From Halichondria panicea (Eukaryota; Porifera; Demospongiae; Suberitida; Halichondriidae), in contig NC_087377.1 of assembly GCF_963675165.1 (NCBI RefSeq), positions 7,767,122 through 7,831,121 of the forward strand: a stretch of DNA of 64,000 bases, written 5' to 3'. A program made the position numbers and the translations under genes. This document shows positions 1 to 11,800 of this stretch, piece after piece (the first letter of the stretch is position 1; the number at the start of each line of letters is the position of its first letter). A model generated the notes under the pieces. The model worked only from the letters and a program-made list of their open reading frames with translations, was not told the origin of the DNA and did not search any database.

Positions 1-858
1 TTCAGTATTTATGAAGATGCATTCTGTCTGTTCTGAGACTCTCCAACTTATACAGATAATACTCAGTGCAGTCAGCACTTCACTGACCAACAGTATGAGT
101 TTGACCCCGTCTCTGGAAATGTGACTGTGGAGTGGGAGGGAACTGGACCCGATGCAACTGTTCAAGTTAGCCAGTTTATGTGCAGGTTACCTAACACAGA
201 CACATTTTCGTGTAAGTTCAGAAGAAAAACTGACTTTAGTCTGCGTATAAGTAACCGTATAGCGAGTAATTATTTTTGTATGGTGGATTTTCGTATTGTA
301 GAGTCATCTGAAAATTGATCTACCTAACCGCAATAGGTTCTACGTCACTAGAGTTGTATGAATATTCAAAAAACAAAATATTTAATTGGATATATATAAT
401 TATATAGTTGGTACAAAAATGTCCACTAACGAACCCGCTATATACCGTATAGCGTGTAATTTTCGTGGGGCAAAATATTCGTGGTTTTCGTGGTTGGTGA
501 TCTGACCACGAATATTTTACCCACAAATGAAGCGACCTTGCCTACCTTACCTGCAGTGCAAGCTCCAACCATGAAAATATTACCCACAAAATGTCTCAAT
601 ATTGCTGAACCGCGAATATTTTGTCCCCCGAAAATTACCCGCTATACGGTAGTATAATTTTGTGTAGTGCATAATTATAAATCATAAAATAACCGTATTG
701 CTTTGTGATCACGTTATTTCGTATTTTTATCCAATAAAGGTGTTAGTCCCCTTGTTATCACCGGTCTGTCCTCTGGAAGCCACACCCTCTTAGTCACACC
801 AGTGGGAATCAGTGGGTGTACAAGGATGGTCACTAGGAGCTTACTCATAACCATCTGA
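1..858 (+). CDS. 3' end of a Calx-beta-type secreted protein gene (partial, cut by window start)
   Basis: Two terminal coding exons are visible: 56-211 and 740-858, joined by a phase-1 intron (donor GTAAGT at 212, acceptor AG at 738-739). They encode a Cys-containing module (starting DNTQCSQHF; containing VEWEGTG and FSC) and a last exon ending TPVGISGCTR...LLITI and TGA. They match the last two exons of gene C (60856-61011 and 61533-61651) almost base for base, so this is the C-terminus of a neighbouring paralogue whose Calx-beta repeats would lie left of the window. No membrane segment follows the module, so a secreted product is inferred. The intron contains a MITE (443-651). Confidence 0.75.
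443..651. mobile_element. MITE, TACCGTATAGCG family, in the last intron of the partial gene
   Basis: The termini are inverted repeats: TACCGTATAGCG.. at the left, and a run ending CGCTATACGGTA at the right. They enclose several TTTTCGTGGGG/CCACGAAAATT-type inner inverted motifs. The same element sits at the homologous place in gene C (61236-61443). Related copies with diverged ends occur at 6762-6982, 25171-25602 and 29766-29995. There is no coding capacity. Confidence 0.75.
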
Positions 859-1892
859 ACAGTTATTCAGGACATTTTAATGCTGACATACGTGTGTGCT
901 CCTATTCATATAATGCCTTAGATTATAATTGTCGACAATTTAAAGACAAATAGATAAACATCATAGCTACTATTGAATAAAAATGTTTTCTTTATTGTCA
1001 AGTTGACTGAATGTTTTGCATTTTGTGCGTTGTGAGTGTAACCCCCTTGCTGCCTTACAGGATTGACACCTTGTTCTCGACACAGTCTTTTTCGTCAGCT
1101 GAAACACAACTGCATGAGAGAGAGAGAGAGAGGGGGGGGGGGGGGGTAAATAATTATGGTAAACAAGATAAAAATCAATGGCCAAAAAATCTGTGTGACT
1201 AAAATATAATTGTTTAGTTAATGATCTTTACCCACAATAACAGCTTGAAACTTGCACTTGACAACATTAATATATAGGTCAAATTACTTGCCAAGGATTG
1301 TTCACAGTACATTATTGTTATCCTTGTAACTAAAGCTCAGACAATTAATTAAGACACAGACTCTTGAGACCACCGGCACACCTGCAGTAAAAACTTGTGA
1401 TAATAAACCGTCTTTGTCACATAAATATTTAACAAAGAAGATAAGCAACTCCGAAGCTATACTTCTGCTTTTCTAACGTCATTATAACATCGACTACATT
1501 ATATCCATAGCCAGCCGGCCGTGCAGCTAAGTCTCAGCTATGGTCTCAGAGTCATGTGCACTAGCTAAATAGGTGACTGACAACATGAACAAACTGCATC
1601 AAATTAAACACGGTGAACTCAAACGCTTCCACTCACCCCATGACATCTTAATTTTGTCACTTATAATTTTTGTTTCTAGGGCACCTATTCTATTGCTCCA
1701 ATTTGGTACGTACGTATCAATAACTATTCTCTTCAAAGGTCACATCAATCTGCATTTATGCAACTGTGGTGTTATAGATATAGGCTCTTAGAAATTCAAC
1801 TTAATTGTTGATCCTGACTTGAAGTATTACATACGTACAGAAAGAGTTTATTTGCTATAAGTTTTTCCCTGTTCCTATATACTTGTATGTAG
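859..1892. other. Intergenic stretch, duplicated at 61652-62030, with a GA/G simple repeat
   Basis: From 859 to about 1250 this is near-identical to the region just downstream of gene C. It contains a GA dinucleotide run followed by a G homopolymer at about 1115-1147. From about 1680 it resembles the intron upstream of the gene C exon at 60071, so the next pseudogene copy begins here. No gene was seen. Confidence 0.6.
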
Positions 1893-3013
1893 ACATCACC
1901 TCCCCTCTGTTGTTGTTCAACAACTTGCCTCAAATCAGTGGGAGAGATCTGACAGCTTACTACAACCTGACAGGCTGTGCCAGAGTAACTTATAAGGTCA
2001 GGAATTAAGAAGATTGTGAGTCCTTAAAATATACTATACATGCATGCACCGATGTTTACCAAATTTTAGTGCATGGCGTCAGTCACGGTATTATAAGGTT
2101 CTAATATTCTGCCAAGGTTCTATAGTGATTTCCTAAATCAAATTACCCTATTATTATAGTATAATTATATGTCTGCATGTAAAAACACACGTTCTCAACC
2201 CATCCGTAGTTTCGAGGGTGTATAGTTTGGACAGAGTGCGATCAATAGGAGGATACTGCGACAGTTTGCTATTACTTTGGATGCATACTGTCCCAACCAG
2301 ATAGTCCCAGTGTTCGAGGACAGGCCAATCAAAAATGGTGCATCATAATTAACAGTAACGCAGCAGGATACTGCATGTATAGTGATGCAAAGTAGTATAA
2401 TGATTCAGTATTTTGCATTCTGTCTGTTCTGAGACTCTCCAACGTATATACAGATAATACTCAGTGCAGTCAGCACTTCACTGACCAACAGTACGAGTTT
2501 GATCCCGTCTCTGGAAATGTGACTGTGGAGTGGAAGGGAACTGGACCCGATGCAACTGTTCAAGTCACCCAGTTCATGTGTATATTACCCAATACGGGCA
2601 TATTTTCCTGTAAGTCCAGAAACTGACTTTATATAGTGCTACGTAAGTATACCATACACATATAGCGGGTAATTATTTTCGTATTGCATGCATGGTGATG
2701 TATAGAGCATCATCCGAAAATGGATCTACGTACAATAGGTTCTACATCACTATATTCTGAGCTGTACGAATGTTTAAAAAAATGTGTTGAGTACAAAAAT
2801 GTTCACCAACCAACTCTACGGTATTATGCAGCCATAATGTGTAGTGCATAAAATAACCAATCACCACGTTATTTAATATTTTCATCCAATACAGGTATTA
2901 GTCCCCTTGTCATCACCGGTCTGTCCCCTGGAAGCCACACCCTCTTCGTCACACCAGTGGGAATCAGTGGATGTACAAGGATGATCCCTACGAGCTTACT
3001 TATAACCATCTGA
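1893..3013 (+). pseudogene. Pseudogenised copy of the Calx-beta-gene C-terminal module
   Basis: Four exon-equivalents correspond to the last four exons of gene C: about 1893-2014, about 2191-2335, 2454-2609 and 2895-3013. The first carries an in-frame TAA at 2006-2008 where gene C has CAA. The second has lost its AG acceptor (AC instead) and has TAG at 2223-2225 where gene C has TGG. The last two exons are still open, with intact GT/AG sites, and end in TGA at 3011-3013. A tandem duplicate of the 3' end of the gene that has decayed is the simplest reading. Confidence 0.75.
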
Positions 3014-3965
3014 ACAAACTCATAAAATACTATATATGCAGACATAATACATTTGTGCTCCTCCTATTCATAATGCCTCTCAGATTTAGCATCATTATCA
3101 TAGAGCTGTCGATAATTTAAGGACAAGTAGATATGTCCATCAAACAGAAAACAGAACATATTGTAGCTGTGAAGGTGATTATAATTATGTTGCCATTATT
3201 AATTTTTGTCACTTTGTGTGTAGCAACACACTAAAATGTAATTATTTAGTTAATGATCTTTACCCAACTGTAACTGTTCCTTGACATCGGATGTTGTGTT
3301 TGTGGATCCTTTATTGGACAATACATACTGACATTGATCAGTTTGTCTTCAATCCCTATATCAGGTCAATTAATCTGCTTGCCGTATAATGTAATTTCCG
3401 ACCCTCTGTGGCGCCGTACATGCATTTGCATTTAGGAGTCGGTAGATTTATATGCTAGATAAATTACGAATTGATTTAGCATCATTTTGAGCATAATAGG
3501 AGCATTTTTTGGGTGAGAATTATGCTGGCATAACTATTATGAGACAGCTAAGTTTTGAAAGCTTAGTACAGGTTAGTATGAATCATAGTATAATGTATAG
3601 GCCTGATGGTCGTGGTGAAAGTATTATATATAATTATTAGTTATGCTATCTCCTTAATTGCCAATTCTGAATACAGAGTCATGTGGCATTATTATGTTAC
3701 TTGTGCGATGGCATGGGGTTTATGTTGTGCTTTGGAGGGAAAATGTGGGAATAATAGACAATTTGAAAAGAATAATAGAAAGAACAATAATTATAGGCTG
3801 TTAACTTAAAAGAATAGCATAATAGGTAATAGGTAATAATTATATCAAGCATAATTATAATAATCTACCAACCCCATGCATTTCCCTATATATATTGACA
3901 GCTATTATCACTCGCGATCATGCACCTGCATGTCCCTTCTCCCGAAAGTGGGACTACTCTTCTAG
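3014..3965. other. Exon-free spacer with a degenerate copy of a short exon-like segment
   Basis: About 3270-3400 resembles the exon-like segments at 62091-62239 and 63540-63690; the shared core reads as a TGACATTGATCAG...TTGTCT run followed by CTTGCCGTATAA. It is interrupted and not translatable through. Nothing else was recognised. Confidence 0.4.
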
Positions 3966-4133
3966 CTGGCACCTTGAGTGCATGTGTGCCGGCAGTTATC
4001 GACCATTATGACATTACGTACGAGTCTACAGAAAGGTAGAGCTGGAATCCACTGACCCCCCACAAGTCACTACATGTATAGCCACTCCTTCTGTTCTCAT
4101 CACTATAACTATAGTGGACAATGATATGATGGT
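3966..4133 (+). pseudogene. Fossil Calx-beta second-half exon
   Basis: The sequence aligns by eye with the gene C exon 58430-58624: the segments for CVQLSTID, YEST, ELEST, ATPS and TIVDND are recognisable. Several small indels break the frame, and the end ATAGTGGACAATGAT is followed by ATGATGG rather than a clean donor. It is a remnant of a further Calx-beta gene copy, and lies in the same order relative to the C-terminal module as the fossil at 62985-63205. Confidence 0.6.
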
Positions 4134-5662
4134 AATTAGTGATACATTATGTAATAGAGCTTTAGTGTACTGATTACAGGGTTTTGCAGAATCTTTGCAA
4201 CAGTGATGTGTAAAGGTTAGAGCCACACTGTGGTTACAGATGAGTAGCAGTACCAGGGTTAGGGTTAGGTCACTAAAATATTTTGCAAGTGTTGATTACA
4301 AATAAAATACAAAAAAGCTATACTGGTATACTGGTATGACACAAGTTCCCTGCCAGAACGCAATAATTATAGTCAGATAGTCACAAAGGGGCACTCATTC
4401 GCAAATGTTCTGGGGGCCAGAGAGAGCTAGGATTAGCTCTTTCTCTCTTCCCCCTCCCCCCTCTGAGAAAAGGTCTGGCCCCCAGACTATGCTCATGCAA
4501 TCTCAAGTTGAGGTTAACTCATCTGTAACCACAGTTTTGATAATAATTATGACATTGTGGTCACGCATGCATGCCACTTGATGCATCTTGGTGCAGAGTG
4601 TATGCATATAATTATCAGCATACTTTATCAAAACACTGCGAATTCGAAGCAATCATGATAATTATGTTACTTGTGAAAGTTGAAACTCATGCAGGTACAT
4701 GCATGTTTGTCAACCACTTATAATTATTATGTAAACTTAGTTCTCTGTTGTACGGTGCACATGATTATTATACACTCTGAAAGCATGAGGTAGGCCTGTA
4801 TTACCCATGCACCTTGCATAACATTATCAGTACACTAAAGCTCTATTACGTTTTTATACCACTGACCATGCATCATTAGAGTGACGAGAACAGAGCTAGG
4901 GAGTGACGTGGATACAGTGACTTAGGGGTCAGTATAGACTACAGCTGATTTACCGGTTGTAAAATTAAAGCCATGGTATGCCTCCATGCACGTTTTTCTT
5001 AATGTCTGTCTCCAAGTACGATTAATTTTTGTTTGGGTGGTGTGATAATAATTGTATACATGTACATGTATAATTATAATGTTATACATGCAGGTCATAC
5101 CACTTAGTTTAGTGCTAGCTGCAGTGGTGGTATAATATTATAGTGCTTTCAGCATTTACTTATCAAGATCTATAGGAACAAATCATGTTTATTATGAAAG
5201 TTGACACTCAGGTGTTTGCTTGTCACAATTGCAATACAAAGCTGATATGTAATTGAAGAGCGTAGCTATTATTATAATACATAAATAATAATACACTCAA
5301 AATTATGGTTATACTACAACTTGATATCTTCATATTATCATCGACAATGACAACTTAACGTACCCTCTCAATCATAATACCAATAACAATAATACCATAA
5401 TAATATTATGTAAACGTAATACTTCATTTTGGTTTGCCTATTCATAATTATAATGGAATAATGATTATGGCTGTGAACTCATTTTGAGACAGTATTTTAG
5501 TCATGATATCACTGAGTACTTATTATCTCTTAAAACTATGCACGAGGTCTTTCTGTATAAATCTACATACACCTGAAGCTATAGAAGTCATAATTATGTG
5601 CAACAGTTCAGTAAGTTAGTGCAGTACAAAACTATTGTTTCAGTGCGATAGTTTGCAACATA
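4134..5662. other. AT-rich intergenic DNA, no gene seen
   Basis: This stretch holds numerous TAATTATA-type AT runs. An imperfect inverted repeat is centred near 4440, with CTGGGGGCCAGAGAG on one side and CTGGCCCCCAGAC on the other. Two TTAGGG-like units lie at about 4257-4270. No open frame with exon-like features was found. Confidence 0.5.
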
Positions 5663-5869
5663 TCAAACAGCTGGTATACGAGTTAGAAGCATCGGCTCAT
5701 CATATATGTGGGGTGGACTAGGACTTCTTTCCGTCATCTGACTGCACGTACCGCTTCTGATATTCAAAATATTGTAGGCATCGTTTTCAGTCAGCAACGT
5801 CACTGGATCATACGCTTCATTTCGCTTTAATCTAATTGGACCATCACAAATGCTTAGCAGGGTTGGTTC
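5663..5869 (-). CDS. Last exon of receptor A: cytoplasmic tail with ITAM-like tyrosine spacing
   Basis: The exon starts after a TGCAG acceptor and ends in TGA (5665-5663). It encodes about 68 residues. Tyrosines at exon residues 20 and 32 form YDPV and YNIL, spaced YxxV-x8-YxxL; the classical ITAM is YxxL/I-x6-8-YxxL/I, so only the V departs from it. A third motif, IYDEP, follows in a Pro/Ser-rich context. The end, EPMLLTRIPAV, resembles ELMLLTRITEPV in receptor B exon 28458-28566, so the two tails share ancestry here before diverging. Confidence 0.7.
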   Translation of the reverse strand, partial: EPTLLSICDGPIRLKRNEAYDPVTLLTENDAYNILNIRSGTCSQMTERSPSPPHIYDEPMLLTRIPAV

Positions 5870-8800
5870 CTGCATGTAATATACATTTTATATCGAAGAC
5901 ATTATTTACTATAATTATGTATATATACCTGTTGAGTGGGATTTGCCATGCTTGATACACCAAGGCCTGTGATCAGATTCTGTCAAATAGAATAAGCCCA
6001 AAATATATCAATAATTATACAAGATGAAGGGTATAATTATGGTTGTTGCATGTTTGAGCAAAAGATCAAAGAAACCACAGTGCAAATATATGGAATATTG
6101 CACAGTGAAGCCAGGCACATCAAAGCTAACAAACAAGTCACCGCACTGCAATATGCCATATATTTGCACAACCAGAAAGCTTGGACAAAAGTTGGAATGA
6201 TCTCTTTTCAGGGGCGTAGCCAGGATTTGAGAGAGGGGGGTGCTGGATGAATGGATTGTCTGAATTACCAGTGCGCTCCGGCGGTGCAAAATACGCCCCA
6301 ACGGGGGGGGTCTGGGGGTACTCCCCCAGAAAATTTTTGTTGTTACATGCTCTGAGATTGATTCTAACACAATCTGGCTAAAGAAACGAGGGTACTGCTG
6401 CTTTGAGGGTACTGGTGGTTAAGCCACATCTTCATCTGAATTATGTCCTATATATATATAAAATGCATAGTTTTGAGTTGTGACAATTAAATCATGCAGC
6501 TGCTAACCAGGTTCTGCTTGTGAATTAGCAGGACAGGGTGGCAAGCCACTTGCAGTTTTGCAGTGCTGCTCTGTGAACTGGGCTCAACTGAAAGAGTGAC
6601 GTGATGATGATGGTGATAGCTGCTGAATAGTCTGCAACTCTGTGGGGGACCTTGGTCTGCTCAGCCCACGTGGCTTTGCGCATGTGCACTGGCTGGAATG
6701 AAATTTGGAGGTGGAGCTAGCTAGTTGGAGGTGGAGTTTTGAGTTGATCGCAACATTAACATACCGTACGGGTAGAAAATTTCGAGGGTGTAAATTTTCG
6801 TGCAATTCAATATTCTGTCTTATTTGGAAAATTTCGCGGGTAGTAAATTTCGTGGAGTTAGGGTGTGTCACTATCTCGCATGCGTAAACAAAGCCTTTCG
6901 CGGGTTTTAATTTTCGTGTTCTGCAGCCACCCACAAAAAACGCGAAATTAAAACCACCTCGAAATTTTCTACCCGTACGGTAAGAGCTCTAGTTTTCTCA
7001 TATCAGCTAGCTAGCTACATGTCGCTTAGCTAAGGAACTTGTGGAGCAGAGTCTGAGGCCAGAGGGGGGTGCTGGAGCACCCTCTGCCCCCCTCTGGCTA
7101 CGCCACTGCTTTTATATTGTTCCTACAACTAACTTTTTTGTGGTATCAAAATAAGGAATGCGGAAGGCATGAACTCTATGCTTCTCCCACGCAACAAATC
7201 AGTTATTGCATAATCTCTCGTGCAATATGCCTGAGTAATTAGTGGTCTCGAGGCCAACGGCCCTCGACCACTTGTGCTCATGCAATAACTAATACATAAG
7301 CAATCTCCATTTTGAACACTTGGAATTTTAAATGCATGTGTTTCTATTTGAATATTAATTTTGTACTCAGTTAATATTATACCTTATCTGTTTTCCTTCT
7401 CCAAACAAACACAATGAAGATCACCACTACTACTAGTAGTACTAGGGAAGTAATGAAAATAGCAGCAGCAATTCCTCCTGCAAGTTTTCAAAATTGGATA
7501 ACTTAATAATAATCATGCATGTAGGTGATCATAATTATAATTATACCAAATAAGACATCATTGACAAAACAATGATAGGCTGAGTACTACGATTAAGGCT
7601 CCCTGTGAAGAACTGTTACTTAGAAGACAAATTTTCAATAGACTGGATTTGATACAGTCTATAATAATTATATATACAGCTGATATATAATTAGGAACAG
7701 CAATAATGGGCATTAATGATAAACATTCAAAGAGAGTTTAATAAGGTATTTGTCAGAAATCTCCAGCCACCTTTGTGGATTTGTTATGTGTTGTTCTGAC
7801 ATAATAGCATAAGCCAATGTGTACTATAATTATAGTGACAATTTGTGGTCAATTTCTACAGTAGGCTTGAGGTATCTCAGATAATCTATGTAGCCTCATT
7901 TAATTCACGCCGCAATTAAGGGCCTGGAATCGAGGCTGAGATGAATGCATGACGTGATGTGTTTCCAATCCTTTTTTTTTTACGATTTACGACTGAATCC
8001 GACACTCCCAGAAATTAGTGCGTATAATCAATATAAATTATAGTAGCATGCAGTGGTAATTTTTGAGGGCGATGTTTTCGTGGATTTCACTACGCCGCAA
8101 AATGTTCGACTGCAAAAATGTATGTTCAATATACAAGTCAGCTAAAAGCTAGTAAATGCGAAATTTCTAAAAATGGTCAACTAATTAGACCGTTGAAAAT
8201 TATCTGCGTATATGCATTGTGTTTCTTGTACACTTTAAATTGTATTCATTGTTGTAGAAGTATGGCTATAATAATAATTATGTTGTGTTGAAACATTAAT
8301 AATTTATGATTGCAAGTCATGAATAATTATCGTTAGCATTATAATAATTATTATACTCCATCCCTCACATCAACATAATGCCAATATAATTATATAATTA
8401 TGGACCGTGTATGCCAACAAACACACTACCGTATACCTCACTTGCGCATGCGCACCAAGGCATAAATATTCATCAAAATAGGTATACACATGTACATGTA
8501 CCTGTATGTACAGGTAGCAATAAACACAGTCAGTCACAGATACAGAATGGACGATCGTGCTGCATGGTGACTCAAACACAACATGACCAAGACGAATGTC
8601 ACGGACAAGTTCCGCACAGACTTTATCATCAGTGCAGTACAATTTTGTAAAGCTGCTAACGCCAACAACAATATGCGTGGGTGGATGCCCAGGAAAAAAC
8701 AGACCTAATGAGAGATTAGAGTTCGACACAAGACTACGAGACAGGAATTGTATTGTCAACTCCAGCAACAGAGCGTAAGATTCTAGTCTTTACAAATGAT

Positions 8801-11800
8801 GTGAAAAGAAGAACATGGAACCCTTATAATTATACAGCAACTATAACAGGGGCAATAAAACTATTATTTAACTATTATGCCGAGGAATCAAACTAAAACG
8901 CTATATATAGGACAAGACAAACAGCTGTGGTGCATGGTCAGACATGCCTAGCTGATCATGAGATCAAGATCACAGAAGAAAACCTTAGAGACATGCACTG
9001 GGACTGGAGTGTTACAAAAAGGGCACTTGGCGTGTACTGGTACGGAAGTAGGCTCACAGTGGAGTTAGCAATAAAAAACATAGAGTCTTTGTATGAAAAT
9101 TAATATGTCTATATAATTATGTGTAGTGCAATCTGGATGTAATGGTGTACCTCAAACTAAAGACATGTATAGTATAATTATATAGCCAACGTGCAAGGTA
9201 AGCTTCCTATATAGCTTTTATTCGAAAAGAAGCTTAAAACACCAAAATCTGTCACTATACCAACTAGAGCACTAAAGTGCAAACCCTTGGCTGCATGGTG
9301 ACATGACATGATTATAAAGAAACTGGAAGAGTGATATAATGCAGTGCATGTAGTGATGAATATCATGTATGACTAGGCTGTCTAGCACAGCAACTCAGGA
9401 GCTAAACCAGACAGGAGGTATGCTGAAACATTTAAGAACAGGATTTTAGATAAATATATGCATATGCACTGTGGACTAGGATCACAGCAAAGAAACCTGG
9501 AGTCTCATGCAGAGAAGTATGGCTATTGTATCAACCCTTTTCCTCAAACACACAAAGAATTATTGGCTTATGTTTCGAATAATAGCCGCATATCTCTGGG
9601 CTAGCTTATGTTTCAAATAATAGTCGCATTTAGAAGTATGCAAAAAGCTTCTTAGGTTTAGCTCACCTTTTCTGCGAACAAAACAAAGATTTCTTTGTAA
9701 AATCTGCCAAATTTTAAGCTTAATGCTACAATGTTTCCCTACGTACAAATTGTGATGCCTAAATCACCAGGTATAAGCCAAACTGAGCAGTGACAAACAC
9801 ACACACGGACACACAGACAGACTGACAGACTACTGTAACCGAGGCCGCCTATATGCGCCTCGGATTAATAACTTGTTGTGTGGACTAAACCCAGTGCTAT
9901 GGCAGCCAGGTGAGCATGCAGACTCAGAATTTACACATGCAGACACACAAACCAACAGACTAGCCCTGGCCTCCTATATATGTACCTCGAGTTAATTAGT
10001 TTGCTTACCTACTATCGCTGTCTCTGAGTTATATACATCAGGGGTTGCTGGAGTATGAGCATCTGTACGAGTGTCTGCAAAGGATACAGTATATAAATTA
10101 TGATCTGCAAATATGATACTGGTTTACCTGAGGCAGTAGTAGAAGTGGACAAGCCAATGGGAATCACGGTTTTGTATGATGGCACTTCATGAAGTGTATT
10201 AGACCATCGTTTGAATATGGCAGCAAAGTAGATTCCCTGAGGCATGCTTTCAGTGCAGTTTTGGCCAGAGTCAGTGACAGTACGTGGAATCAATGTGATG
10301 TTGCCTTGGTGAAGCCCATACTGGGAGTGGATGATCCCCACACAACTAGAGCTGCAACTGATGCAAATCTTTCCGTTGAATTCAGTAGCATTCACATCCT
10401 CTCCTCCTGGATTGGGTGGTATATACAGCTAGAATTTACAAGTTTTGCATCACATACACTCATGGAAACTGTACCTGCACTGGATTCAGTGGTACCATAT
10501 CGAGTGTTATTCAGTGTTGTATTTGGTAGAACAGCTGAAAATACCAGTTTTCTCTCAGGTGTCATAACATCATTCAAATCAAATACAGCCAACTTATAAA
10601 CACGATCAGCAAGGTTACCAACAGTGGATGATGTATTTTCCCTGTACACAACTTGATAGTGTAAATCATAAGGGGAGTCAACAGAGTACACAATGGCAAC
10701 GAAACCAGTATCATTAGACTGTGGAAGATAGTTGACAGTGATTGAAACTTTATTTTCCTCCATAGTTAAGTCGGTCACTTTATACACATCATGAGTACCT
10801 AAGAAAATATTCACAAAAATGCCATTGGATGGGTTACTACAAGTTATGTACGTACTTATATTCATGGTCATAGCTGATGGTGTGTTTTGGGGATTAATTT
10901 CAGCCAGTACAGTCAAATTACATCGTCGATGGCGTTCAATATTACAGCTACTACAGTTAAGATCAAGTACAATCATCTGTGTATTTCCACAAACTTCAGT
11001 TATCTGATCAGTGGAGCAGATACACAGATCAAAACCTTCTTGGTCAATGTACTGAATTTGAACGGAATAGCTATCTGGTACTTGACACTCATGAATTAGC
11101 TGCAAATGGAATGCAAAATTAATGGGTACATTATACATATTATACGTAGTATATATCACCAAAAAGTTTAACTCACACTTTCGGGAAATGTCACTCGCAG
11201 AGGGCTCAATTCCGTGTTAGTAGTGAAATTAACCTCATCAATGGGTATTGCTTGTAGTTCTGTTGCACAATGTAGTATGTATTAATTTAATTAATTAATT
11301 ACATTGACTAATCAACCTTACCATAGCTAAACCGTGCTATACTGATGGTTCCATTCAAGCTTCCGTCAATGTTGCTTCGTGGTGTCACAGAAAAGCTATA
11401 AGTACCCACATGATAGGCTATATCAAACAGATATTGGGTGGTAGTGATGTTACATTCAGACTGCAGCAGATTATCCTCTCTTTCATAAGTGACGTTATAC
11501 ACATCCACACAGTACTGTATGTCTGGTTCAGCAGTGGTCAAGTTCAGGGAGAAGGGAGCAACCCATGTGACGTTGAGTTGTGAACAGTTCCTAGCAATAT
11601 TGTTCACAGTCAGGTCAGCGACAGCAGGAAGAGGTCCTGGGTAATTACACAACTGCATGCATGAGTATATACATGTATACATTTGTGTGTCAGGATTAGG
11701 GTTGGTTCAATTAACAGCTATAGTACATGTATAGTGCACAACAACACACAATAATTTACCTTGAACTTGCAAGCTAGCATTTACTGACAATTTGGATATG

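Noticed and set aside
1011-1202. Open frames over the GA/G repeat (and copies at 61763-61989)
   Set aside because: Low-complexity reading of a microsatellite, with no splice or domain support.
4254-4272. TTAGGG-like units suggesting a telomeric tract
   Set aside because: Only about two units, inside ordinary intergenic DNA.
8370-8768. 132-codon minus-strand frame and overlapping plus-strand frames
   Set aside because: Lies in a receptor A intron, no recognisable domain, contains a known repeat terminus; frames on both strands compete.
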